Assembly: GCA_016302725.1 (NCBI GenBank)
Contig: JAEDNB010000140.1
Location: forward strand, 1-5,592
Length of the DNA stretch: 5,592 nt
Direction of reading: 5' to 3'
Origin: Lentisphaeria bacterium
GTDB lineage: Bacteria; Verrucomicrobiota; Lentisphaeria; Oligosphaerales; Oligosphaeraceae
Shown: positions 1 through 5,592 of the stretch, piece by piece
Position numbering within the stretch: the stretch's first letter is position 1
Layout of the letters: each line of letters opens with the position of its first letter
Notes under the pieces: model-generated
Told to the model about the DNA's origin: nothing
The model's input: only the letters and a program-made list of their open reading frames with translations
The model's database searches: none
Made by a program: the position numbers and the translations under genes

Positions 1-447
1 AACCGCTGCGCCTCCGATATCCGCTCCTTCTTCACCCGCCACAACTGCAAGATGGCCGGCTCCGGCGCGGTCTCCTATAAGTTCAAGCGCAAGAGCCGCT
101 TCGTCATCGAAGGAGAGTGGGCGGACGAGGACCGGCTCATGGAACTCCTCATGGACAAGGTGGATGTGGACGACATCCAGGTGGATGACGGCACCGCCGA
201 AATCATCGCCGCCCCCGACGCCTTCGCCAAGATGCTGGCGATTTTCGAGGGCGAGGGCATTGTCCCCACCGAGTCCACCCTGGCCATGATTCCCGACAGC
301 ACCACCATGGTGTCCGATGTGAGCACGGCCAAGAGCGTGCAGAAGTTTGTGGACGCCCTGGAGGACTACGACGACTGCCAGGCGGTCTACCACGACATGG
401 AACTCTCCGACGACGTGGCCGAGGCCTTGGCCGCCGAGGAGGAGTAG
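1..447 (+). CDS. yebC: YebC/TACO1-family regulator, C-terminal part (5' end outside window)
   Basis: The reading frame is open from base 1 to the TAG at 445-447, giving 148 residues. The family is usually about 240 residues, so roughly the first 90 are missing; the ATG at base 52 is internal. The visible part opens with NRCASDIRSFFTRHNCKM, matching the YebC signature NRTASDVR..F.KxGG, then GAVSYKFKRKS, which corresponds to the G.VSxxFxRKG strand. An acidic region follows (DRLMELLMDKVDVDDIQVDD) and a C-terminal domain ends in an acidic tail, AAEEE. Family knowledge: these cytosolic proteins were described as DNA-binding regulators (PmpR-like), while TACO1 and some YebC proteins act on translation at the ribosome. 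Which role applies here cannot be told. The usual NRTA reads NRCA, a small change. A terminator follows at 513-560, so this gene probably ends its transcription unit. Confidence 0.93.
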   Translation, partial: NRCASDIRSFFTRHNCKMAGSGAVSYKFKRKSRFVIEGEWADEDRLMELLMDKVDVDDIQVDDGTAEIIAAPDAFAKMLAIFEGEGIVPTESTLAMIPDSTTMVSDVSTAKSVQKFVDALEDYDDCQAVYHDMELSDDVAEALAAEEE

Positions 448-512
448 CAGCCAGCCCATCCAGCCAACCGGCCTCTTCCCTCACGCCTTCTTTGGCATAG
501 ACGAGAATCCGC

Positions 513-560
513 CCCGCCTTCCCCCTCCCCACAGGAGGGAAGGGGGCGGGTTTTCTGTTT
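513..560 (+). terminator. Intrinsic terminator after the YebC-family gene
   Basis: CCCGCC at 513-518 pairs with GGCGGG at 545-550. The stem can be extended by T-A and C-G pairs between 519-523 and 537-541 if a few G residues bulge out. The loop contains CACAGG. The T-rich tail TTTTCTGTTTT starts directly after the stem at 551. This is the clearest rho-independent terminator in the window. It separates the YebC-family gene from the isomerase gene. The rest of the 448-620 gap shows no convincing promoter boxes. Confidence 0.85.
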
Positions 561-604
561 TCCGTTCCAGAAGGGGCGCCGGACTTCCCCTTGCCTCACA
601 ACCC

Positions 605-611
605 AAAGGAG
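605..611 (+). promoter_or_regulatory. Ribosome binding site that fixes the isomerase start at 621
   Basis: AAAGGAG lies 9 bases before the ATG at 621. A longer reading from TTG at 591 would put this site inside the coding sequence and has no binding site of its own, so 621 is preferred. Confidence 0.85.
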
Positions 612-620
612 CTTTTCCCC

Positions 621-1478
621 ATGACCTTGAAGATTGGAACCATCCAGCGGCTCCTCCAGGAGGAGTGCGACCACGTTTTCGACCGGATCGCCTCCCTGGG
701 GCTCCATACCTGCCAACTTTCCAACTGGGACCCCTCCCTCTACCGGAAGCCGGAGTTGAGGAACACCCTTCTCCGGAAACTCCGGGAGCAGATGGCGGAG
801 AAGGAGGTGCGCCCCTGCGCGTTCTGGGCCGGCTACAGCGGCATTGTGTGCTGGAATTTCGTGGAAGGGCCGGTGACCATGGGGCTGGTCCCCACGGCCT
901 ACCGCAGCCATCGGGTCGTGGAACTGCGCGAGGCGGCGGATTTCGCCAAGGAACTGGGCCTGCCTGCCATCATCACCCATTGCGGCTTCATCCCCGAGAA
1001 CATGACGGACAGCGAGTTCCTCCCGGTGGTGATGGGAATCTACGAGGTGGCCAGCCACTGCAAGGCACTGGGAATGGAGTTCTGGTTCGAAACGGGACAG
1101 GAAACCCCCGTCACTCTCCTCCGCACAATCCAGCGGCTGGAGGAACTGGGGCTGGACAACCTTGGCATCAACCTGGACCCCGCCAATCTCCTCCTCTATG
1201 GAAAGGGAAACCCCATCGACGCCCTGGATGTCTTCGGAAAGTATGTCCGCAATATCCACGTGAAGGACGGGTGCGTGCCCTCCGACGGAAAGAGGCTCGG
1301 CCCGGAAAGGCAGGTGGGGCAGGGCATGGTGCGCTACCCCGCCTTTGTCCGCCGCCTCAAGGAAATCGGCTTCCAGGGGGAATTCATCATTGAACGGGAA
1401 ATCCCGGAGAACGAGGAACAACTGCGGGACATCCGGGAGACCATGGGCAACCTGGAGAAGTGGTGGCGGGAAGCCTAG
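621..1478 (+). CDS. Sugar phosphate isomerase/epimerase, xylose-isomerase-like TIM barrel
   Basis: A 285-residue protein of the AP endonuclease 2/xylose isomerase-like TIM-barrel superfamily, of about the usual single-domain length. The start is set by AAAGGAG at 605-611. The four metal-ligand positions expected in the family are visible: E157 in FWFETGQE, D186 in NLDPANL, H213 in NIHVKDG and E258 in IIERE. H120 in ITHCG and the late VGQG loop (232-235) are also typical. Known members isomerise or epimerise sugars, sugar phosphates or hydroxypyruvate, or act in inositol breakdown, using a divalent metal. It has no signal peptide, so it is cytosolic. The substrate cannot be assigned from sequence. 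No sugar transporter, kinase or dehydrogenase gene adjoins it. The only close partner is the pseudouridine synthase gene starting 2 bases after its stop, so the two are almost certainly cotranscribed. Family is certain; substrate is unknown. Confidence 0.92.
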   Translation: MTLKIGTIQRLLQEECDHVFDRIASLGLHTCQLSNWDPSLYRKPELRNTLLRKLREQMAEKEVRPCAFWAGYSGIVCWNFVEGPVTMGLVPTAYRSHRVVELREAADFAKELGLPAIITHCGFIPENMTDSEFLPVVMGIYEVASHCKALGMEFWFETGQETPVTLLRTIQRLEELGLDNLGINLDPANLLLYGKGNPIDALDVFGKYVRNIHVKDGCVPSDGKRLGPERQVGQGMVRYPAFVRRLKEIGFQGEFIIEREIPENEEQLRDIRETMGNLEKWWREA

Positions 1479-1480
1479 CC

Positions 1481-2173
1481 ATGGCCACGCCCGCCCCCCA
1501 GGTGCTCTACCTGGACAACCATCTCCTGGTGCTGGACAAGCCCTGGGGGATGCTGACACAGCCCTCGGGAACGGGGGAGGCCTCCCTGGAGGAGTGGGGC
1601 AAGGCATATCTGAAGGAGCGCTTCGGGAAGCCGGGGCGGGTCTTCCTCGAGGCCGTCCACCGCATTGACCGGGTGGTGGGCGGGGTGGTTCTCTTTGCCC
1701 GCACCTCCAAGGCCCTTTCCCGGCTGAACGAATGCCAGCGCGCCCATGGATTCGAAAAGGAGTATCGGGCGCTGGTCTGGGGCACCCTGAAGGAGAGGGC
1801 GCTTCCCGGGGAGGGGGAACTGCGACACTGGCTCCTCCACGGGGAACACGCCGCCCGCCTGGCCAGCCCCGGGGAAGTCGACGCCCGGGAATGCGCCCTG
1901 CGCTACGCCTCCGAGGCAATCCTCCCCGGAGGGACGGAACTCTTGAGGGTGCGTCTCCTGACGGGACGCTACCACCAGATTCGCGCCCAGTTGGCCGCCG
2001 CCGGGCTCCCTCTCTGCGGAGACGGGAAGTATGGCGCCCCGGAGGCCAGCCGCCAGGCTACCCCCGCCGCCCAGGAGGGAATCGGCCTGCTTTCCTTCTC
2101 CCTTTCCTTCCCCCATCCCGTCACCCGGCAGCGCCTCCACGTGGAAACCCGGCTCTCCCTCCTGGAAGGGTAG
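1481..2173 (+). CDS. RluA-family RNA pseudouridine synthase (no S4 domain)
   Basis: A 230-residue protein that should convert specific uridines to pseudouridine in rRNA or tRNA in the cytosol. The order of motifs is diagnostic. LDNHLLVLDKPWGM (residues 11-24) is the opening strand. HRIDRVVGGVVLFART (60-75) carries the catalytic aspartate D63. EKEYRALVWG (92-101) holds the conserved tyrosine Y95. TGRYHQIRAQL (161-171) and GDGKYG (180-185) complete the RluA pattern. There is no N-terminal S4 RNA-binding domain, so this is the short form. The usual serine after the catalytic motif (DRxxSG) is glycine here (DRVVGG). The ATG at 1481 is chosen over GTG codons at 1460 and 1463, which overlap the isomerase gene. 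Only a weak purine stretch (GGGAAG, 1468-1473) precedes it, so translation is probably coupled to the isomerase, whose stop lies 2 bases upstream. The target nucleotide is unknown. Confidence 0.94.
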   Translation: MATPAPQVLYLDNHLLVLDKPWGMLTQPSGTGEASLEEWGKAYLKERFGKPGRVFLEAVHRIDRVVGGVVLFARTSKALSRLNECQRAHGFEKEYRALVWGTLKERALPGEGELRHWLLHGEHAARLASPGEVDARECALRYASEAILPGGTELLRVRLLTGRYHQIRAQLAAAGLPLCGDGKYGAPEASRQATPAAQEGIGLLSFSLSFPHPVTRQRLHVETRLSLLEG

Positions 2174-2174
2174 G

Positions 2175-2199
2175 GCGCTCCCCTGGCGTGAGGGAGCGC
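2175..2199 (+). other. Perfect 8-bp hairpin after the pseudouridine synthase gene
   Basis: GCGCTCCC (2175-2182) pairs with GGGAGCGC (2192-2199) around a 9-base loop, beginning 2 bases after the stop codon. No T run follows, so it is not a standard intrinsic terminator. A C-rich, G-poor stretch follows instead. It may protect the 3' end of the upstream message, cause pausing, or work with Rho; these roles are inferred. Confidence 0.6.
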
Positions 2200-2215
2200 G
2201 TGGCGAAAGGCCCCG

Positions 2216-2259
2216 CTTCCCACCCTCTTCTTTGCCTTCTCCTTCTCCCCCTTCCCCCC
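2216..2259 (+). promoter_or_regulatory. Pyrimidine-only leader in front of the Nudix gene, no Shine-Dalgarno
   Basis: Of 44 bases, only A2222 and G2234 are purines, and the last 25 bases before the ATG at 2260 are all C or T. No purine-rich ribosome binding site is possible here. The tract might help S1-type initiation, or serve as a Rho loading site because it is C-rich and G-poor. Both ideas are inference. The base composition is what is seen. Confidence 0.5.
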
Positions 2260-2754
2260 ATGTCCAAGAACTACTGCCCCATCCTGGGAACCCTGGGATA
2301 CATCCTCTCCCCTGACGGCAAGTCCGTCCTCATGACCCATCGCATTGCCCGCAAGGGAGACGACCAATTTGGAAAATACAACGGGCTGGGGGGCCATTTG
2401 GAGCCCGGCGAGGATGTGGCGGCGGGGATGGTCCGGGAAATCCGTGAGGAGTCTTCCCTGGAGGTCACGGAGATGCAGTTGCGGGGGACGGTGAATTGGA
2501 CGGGGTTCGGCCCCCACGGGGAGGATTGGCTGGGGTTCATCTTCCTGGTCACGGGCTTCCGGGGAACCCCCCTTTCCCAGAACGAGGAGGGACCCCTCTC
2601 CTGGATTCCCCTGGCGGATTTCCCCCACTATCCCATGTGGGAGGGGGATCGCTATTTCCTGCCCCTGGTCTTTGACGGGGACCCCCGCCCCTTCCATGGC
2701 TATATGCCCTACGAAAACGCCCGGCCCCTCTCCTGGACCTATTCCCGCTGGTAG
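2260..2754 (+). CDS. Nudix hydrolase, MTH1/MutX-like (probable 8-oxo-dGTP-type diphosphatase)
   Basis: A 164-residue single-domain Nudix protein. The Nudix box spans about residues 45-67: G45, E51 and REIREE (59-64), with the metal-binding glutamates E60, E63 and E64. The usual glycine of EExGU is serine (EESSL). NGLGGHLEPGE (41-51) resembles the NGxGGKxxxGE of MTH1 and MutX. Further on, MWEGDRYFLPLVF (126-138) lines up with MTH1's MWPDDSYWFPLLL, keeping the base-stacking Trp (W127) and one Asp (D130) but with Gly in place of the first Asp. FHGY (145-148) is shared too. Such enzymes hydrolyse oxidised purine nucleoside triphosphates to monophosphates and so prevent mutation. The substrate here is inferred from resemblance. 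The start has no Shine-Dalgarno; the ATG is preferred because it places the first Nudix strand right after the N terminus. A GTG at 2200 would add 20 residues of mostly Leu/Pro. Confidence 0.9.
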   Translation: MSKNYCPILGTLGYILSPDGKSVLMTHRIARKGDDQFGKYNGLGGHLEPGEDVAAGMVREIREESSLEVTEMQLRGTVNWTGFGPHGEDWLGFIFLVTGFRGTPLSQNEEGPLSWIPLADFPHYPMWEGDRYFLPLVFDGDPRPFHGYMPYENARPLSWTYSRW

Positions 2755-2847
2755 AGGGCGGTGGCTCCCCGGGGAAGGCCGGGAGGAGGGGAACCCCTTG
2801 CGCCGCTGTCCGTCAAACCATTGCATCCCCCGGGATTCCCCCGGCAA

Positions 2848-2853
2848 AAGAGG
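2848..2853 (+). promoter_or_regulatory. Ribosome binding site of the DsbD-like gene
   Basis: AAGAGG lies 9 bases before the ATG at 2863 and 12 before the second ATG at 2866, favouring the first. The rest of the 108-base gap (2755-2862) holds several short GC-rich palindromic stretches but no T run and no clear promoter, so cotranscription with the Nudix gene is possible. Confidence 0.7.
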
Positions 2854-2862
2854 CACCCTCCC

Positions 2863-4401
2863 ATGATGAAAACCTTCCCCGCTTTCCTGACGGCACTGCT
2901 GTTCCTTTCCCTCTGCCCCCTTTCCACAAAGGCTTCCGAGTCCCCGTTCCAGGGGACCTTGCGAATCCTGGAGGAGTCCCGGGGGGAGGGGACGCTCCTG
3001 GTGGAGGGAGAGGTCAAGGGACCCCCGGGAGGGAAACTCTTCCCCAAAGCCCTCGTCCTTTCCCCCGCGCCCTCCCCCGAAGAGGAGGAACTCCCCGGGT
3101 TCCAGGTGGAATTGCTGGAGAAGCCCCCTCTGGAGGAGGATGGATACTACCCAGGGGAAAAGGCCCGCTTCCTTTGGCGGGTGACGCCCATCCCCCCACG
3201 GGAGTCGCTCTGGATGGGGTTCCAGGGATGCGTGGATACCTTGTGCTATATGCCCCAATGGGCCGGCGCCGCCCCCCAGGCCCTGCTCACCCGCCTTTCC
3301 AGCCCAGAAGGAAAGACGGGCCTTCTCGCCCAGCCGCTCTATGGCTATGCGGACAAGGAGGCCTTCATCGCCTGGCTGTCGGGAGGCGGGGGAAAGGATG
3401 CCCCCGCGCCGGAGGAAAATCTCCTGGAGAGGGTGTGGGGCAAGGGAGGGTGGCTCCTGGCCGCCCTGCTGACGGTGGGATTGGGGTTCCTGCTGAACTT
3501 GACTCCCTGCGTCCTCCCTATGATTCCCGTGACCCTGGGGGTGCTGGGGGCCAGGGGCGCCGGCTTCGGACGCCTCCATGGAGCCTGCCTGGGGGGAATC
3601 TACGGCGGGGCCATGGCCGTGACTTATGGATTGGGCGGCGCCGCCGTGGTGGCCTTCGGGGGACATTTCGGGGCACTGCAGGGCACCCCCCTCTTTCAAT
3701 TCTCCCTGGCGCTGGTCTTTCTCCTGCTGGGACTCTCTCTCCTGGATTGCTTCCTCCTGGATTTCTCCCGCTTCCGAAAAGCCCCTCCCCCTGAAAGGCC
3801 CCGGGGCTCCTTCCTGACCGCGGCAATCCTGGGGGCCAGCGCCGCCTTGCTGGCCGGCGCCTGCGTCGCCCCCGTCCTGCTTTGGGTGCTTTTCCTGTCC
3901 GCCAGGCTCTATGGGGAGGGGCATGCCGCCGCCCTGTGGCTCCCCTTGCTCCTGGGAATCGGCCTGGGGGCTCCCTGGCCCCTGCTGGGGGCGGGGCTGG
4001 GAAGCCTGCCACCCCCGGGAAAATGGATGAATCTCCTCCGGAAGGCCATGGGCCTCCTCATCCTGGGATTCGCCCTCCAGTCCGCCCTCCAGGGAGTCCG
4101 CCTCCTGGCGCCGGCTTCCCCCAAGGGCGATTTCTGGCGGGAAGACTATGCCCAGGCCTGGGAGGAGGCCCGCCAGACGGAAAAGCCCATCCTCCTCTAT
4201 TTCTGGGGGGCGGCCTGCAAGGCGTGCCACCAAATGGAGAAGACCACCTTCCAGGATGAAGCGGTGCGCCAGGCCCTGGAGGGATATGTGTGCCTGGATG
4301 TCCAGGGAGACCAGGGGGAGGGGAAGCGACTGGCGGAACAGTGGAAGGTGCCGGGCTTCCCCACTTTCCTCCTCCTGTCCCCCGAGGCCGCGGAGCCGTA
4401 G
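2863..4401 (+). CDS. dsbD: DsbD-like thiol:disulfide interchange protein, six-TM form with short thioredoxin end
   Basis: This 512-residue inner-membrane protein should carry electrons from cytosolic thioredoxin to periplasmic disulfide isomerases or cytochrome c maturation partners. Residues 1-24 form a signal peptide, with likely cleavage after STKA. The periplasmic N-terminal domain (about 25-185) has FQGCVDTLCYMPQ with C123 and C128. The membrane core has LNLTPCVLPMIP (C216) and LLAGACVAPVLL (C334), the two redox cysteines. About six hydrophobic segments are seen: 197-228, 238-266, 277-298, 318-349, 355-380 and 391-414. The C-terminal thioredoxin domain (about 425-512) has FWGAACKACHQMEKTTF (C452, C455) and the cis-proline loop VPGFPT (P500). 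E. coli DsbD has 565 residues and eight membrane segments, so the last hairpin is absent here. The chain ends only 11 residues after the cis-Pro loop's PT, where E. coli DsbD has about 34, so the last strand and helix of the thioredoxin fold seem missing. Confidence 0.93.
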   Translation: MMKTFPAFLTALLFLSLCPLSTKASESPFQGTLRILEESRGEGTLLVEGEVKGPPGGKLFPKALVLSPAPSPEEEELPGFQVELLEKPPLEEDGYYPGEKARFLWRVTPIPPRESLWMGFQGCVDTLCYMPQWAGAAPQALLTRLSSPEGKTGLLAQPLYGYADKEAFIAWLSGGGGKDAPAPEENLLERVWGKGGWLLAALLTVGLGFLLNLTPCVLPMIPVTLGVLGARGAGFGRLHGACLGGIYGGAMAVTYGLGGAAVVAFGGHFGALQGTPLFQFSLALVFLLLGLSLLDCFLLDFSRFRKAPPPERPRGSFLTAAILGASAALLAGACVAPVLLWVLFLSARLYGEGHAAALWLPLLLGIGLGAPWPLLGAGLGSLPPPGKWMNLLRKAMGLLILGFALQSALQGVRLLAPASPKGDFWREDYAQAWEEARQTEKPILLYFWGAACKACHQMEKTTFQDEAVRQALEGYVCLDVQGDQGEGKRLAEQWKVPGFPTFLLLSPEAAEP

Positions 4402-4448
4402 CGGAAAGAAGGGCGCCGGGGGAGGCTCCCGGTCAGGAGAGGGCGCCC
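4402..4448 (-). terminator. Probable terminator of the coiled-coil gene, overlapping its stop codon
   Basis: GGGCGCC (4411-4417) pairs with GGCGCCC (4442-4448), with a second small stem possible inside (CCGGG 4416-4420 with CCCGG 4428-4432). On the - strand the outer stem is followed by TTCTTTCC, a moderately T-rich tail. The stop codon of the coiled-coil gene (4433-4435) lies within the loop. On the + strand no T run follows, so it is a weaker terminator for the DsbD-like gene, though the hairpin itself works in either direction. Confidence 0.6.
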
Positions 4449-5592
4449 GTGGAGGCCCGCAATTTGGCCAACTCCATCTGGAGGGAGGCGTATTTCTGGT
4501 TGAGTTCGGCCTTGGAGGCCTGGAGTGACTGAATCTCCGCCTGGCTGGCGCGAATGCGCTCGTCGGCAATCTGGCGGAAATGCTCCTCCATGATGCGCTC
4601 CTTCTCCTGAAGGAAGCGCTCCTTCTGCTGCAGGGAGGCCTGGGAAACCTCCAAATCCCCCTCCTTCTTCAAAATCTCCTGCTCCCTCCGGGAAAGTTCC
4701 CGCTTCTGCTCCAGCAGGGCCTGCCCCTCCGCCGCCAGGGCATTCCGCTTCTCCTGCACATCCCCCGTCAGCCCCTCCAGCATCTTGCCGCGGGCCTCCC
4801 CCAGCACCGATTGCCACTCCTGAAGAAACTTGTCGCACTGGGCATTGGCCTGGCGCTGGAGTTCCATCAGGCTCTTGGCGCTCTCGTTGCGGCTCTCCTG
4901 AATCTGGGCCAGCATGGCCTCGCGCTCCTTGGCAAAGCCAGCCTCCGCAATCGCCTCCCGGTTCTGCACCGCCTCCAGGCGACTGGCCAAGTCGCTCTCC
5001 TGACGCTCCAGGGAAAGCCGACGCTGGGATAATTCCTCGGCCATTTTCTTCAGGGACTCCTCCTGCTGCGCAAGGCGCGCCTTCGCCGCATTGAACTCCT
5101 CCAGCATCTGGGAACGCTCCCCCGTCAGCCCCTGGCGAACCTCCGCCTCCCGCATCGACAACGCCATCTCCCGCTTGTTCAGGGAATCCTCCCGCTGGGC
5201 CAACGCCTCCTTCTCCTTCAGCATCTCCGCCTGAAGCCCATCAAACTTCTCCTTCAACGCCGCCCCCAAACGCTGAAAATCCGCCAGCAACTTCTGGTCC
5301 TGCAAGGCAAAGTTCCGGTTGAACTCCTCCTGCATCGCCAAAATGCGCTGCGCCTTCGCGTCCAATTCCCCCTTCAGATTCCGCAGGGGCTGCATCTGCG
5401 CCTCCAACGCCCCCGCAAAGGAGGCCTTGGCGTCACACTCCAGGGCGACCACCTGCTTCTCCCGCTCCGAAAGCTCCCGCTCCTTCTCCAAGAAACGCTC
5501 CGCCGCCTCCTGGTAGGAGGCCACGCTCTGGGCCAGGGAAGCCTTCTGCAATTCCAGATTCTTCAGTTGCTCCTGGTCCAGGCTCTCCAGGT
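4433..5592 (-). CDS. Long coiled-coil protein of unknown function, C-terminal part (5' end outside window)
   Basis: The frame is open from the window edge to the TGA at 4433-4435, giving 385 complete codons. No ATG fits as a start: the codon at 5551-5549 is TTG and reads as an internal leucine, because coding continues upstream as LESLDQEQLKNLE. The protein is rich in Glu, Gln, Lys, Arg, Ala and Leu and has one proline only (codon 5389-5387), so it should be almost entirely alpha-helical. Heptad repeats are plain, for example REDSLNK-REMALSM-REAEVRQ (codons at 5194-5132) and KERFLQE-KERIMEE nearer the C terminus. Only two cysteines are visible. There is no membrane segment or recognisable domain in the visible part. 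I do not recognise the family. It might be a structural, division or chromosome-related coiled-coil protein, but nothing here shows which. It converges on the DsbD-like gene with a 31-base gap. Confidence 0.85.
   Translation of the reverse strand, partial: LESLDQEQLKNLELQKASLAQSVASYQEAAERFLEKERELSEREKQVVALECDAKASFAGALEAQMQPLRNLKGELDAKAQRILAMQEEFNRNFALQDQKLLADFQRLGAALKEKFDGLQAEMLKEKEALAQREDSLNKREMALSMREAEVRQGLTGERSQMLEEFNAAKARLAQQEESLKKMAEELSQRRLSLERQESDLASRLEAVQNREAIAEAGFAKEREAMLAQIQESRNESAKSLMELQRQANAQCDKFLQEWQSVLGEARGKMLEGLTGDVQEKRNALAAEGQALLEQKRELSRREQEILKKEGDLEVSQASLQQKERFLQEKERIMEEHFRQIADERIRASQAEIQSLQASKAELNQKYASLQMELAKLRASTGALS

Noticed and set aside
561..604. Promoter for the isomerase gene
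   Set aside because: A promoter is expected after the terminator, but no pair of -35 and -10 boxes with sensible spacing can be picked out; any choice would be guesswork.
591..620. TTG at 591 as the start of the isomerase gene
   Set aside because: The good ribosome binding site lies downstream of it at 605-611, correctly spaced for the ATG at 621, and the added residues are not part of the family fold.
387..1919. A 510-codon - strand frame opposite the isomerase and synthase genes
   Set aside because: Same cause. The Pro/Arg/Gly-rich translation shows no domain, and the + strand genes account for the region.
2200..2259. GTG at 2200 giving the Nudix protein a hydrophobic N-terminal extension or lipoprotein-like signal
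   Set aside because: The hydrophobic Leu/Pro run is simply what a C/T tract encodes, and the nearest purine-rich stretch (2192-2196) is only 3 bases away, too close for a ribosome binding site.
2755..2862. Terminator in the gap between the Nudix and DsbD-like genes
   Set aside because: Short palindromes such as TCCCCGGGGA and AGGGGAACCCCT exist, but loops are too small or stems too short, and no T run follows.
2899..2919. Lipoprotein signal (LSLC) in the DsbD-like protein
   Set aside because: The residue before Cys18 is Leu rather than Gly, Ala or Ser. Cleavage after STKA at residue 24 is a better fit.
1969..4569. A very long open frame (866 codons) on the - strand opposite the Nudix and DsbD-like genes
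   Set aside because: It covers two + strand genes with diagnostic motifs. Its product is low-complexity Gly/Glu/Pro/Gln sequence, as expected when GC-rich third positions remove stops from the opposite strand.
4580..5032. A 150-codon leucine-rich + strand frame that looks like a membrane protein
   Set aside because: It is antisense to the coiled-coil gene, where GAG and CAG codons read backwards as CTC and CTG leucines. There is no ribosome binding site.

Overview
The window is a dense, GC-rich bacterial chromosomal segment with strong G/C preference at third codon positions. It holds six protein genes. Five are on the + strand and one coiled-coil gene converges on them from the - strand. 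I see no mobile element, CRISPR array, tRNA or rRNA. A DsbD-type thiol transporter with a signal peptide and a periplasmic-type N-terminal domain implies a diderm (Gram-negative) cell envelope. The phylum cannot be fixed from this sequence. The style of the genes (a short S4-less RluA-type synthase, a DsbD-like protein with six membrane segments) would suit a non-proteobacterial group such as the PVC bacteria, but that is a weak inference.

Layout: (1) 1-447, the C-terminal part of a YebC/TACO1-family protein, closed by a good intrinsic terminator at 513-560. (2) 621-2173, a two-gene unit: a xylose-isomerase-like TIM-barrel sugar isomerase/epimerase with a strong Shine-Dalgarno sequence, then only 2 bases later a short RluA-family pseudouridine synthase with a weak one. 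(3) 2175-2259, a perfect 8-bp hairpin followed by a C/T-only leader that runs directly into the start of a Nudix hydrolase (2260-2754) resembling MTH1/MutX. (4) 2863-4401, a compact DsbD-like thiol:disulfide interchange protein with all three cysteine pairs, but with fewer membrane segments than E. coli DsbD and an unusually short thioredoxin-domain end. (5) 4433-5592 (- strand), the C-terminal part of a long, nearly proline-free coiled-coil protein of unknown function. Its stop codon lies inside a hairpin that probably terminates it.

The genes do not form an obvious single pathway. RNA modification, nucleotide sanitation and envelope redox control are housekeeping or maintenance jobs, and adjacency may only reflect a compact + strand transcription unit from 621 to 4401. 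I found no convincing new biological system. The points most worth checking are the shortened thioredoxin end of the DsbD-like protein, the pyrimidine-only leader without a Shine-Dalgarno sequence before the Nudix gene, and the unidentified coiled-coil protein.
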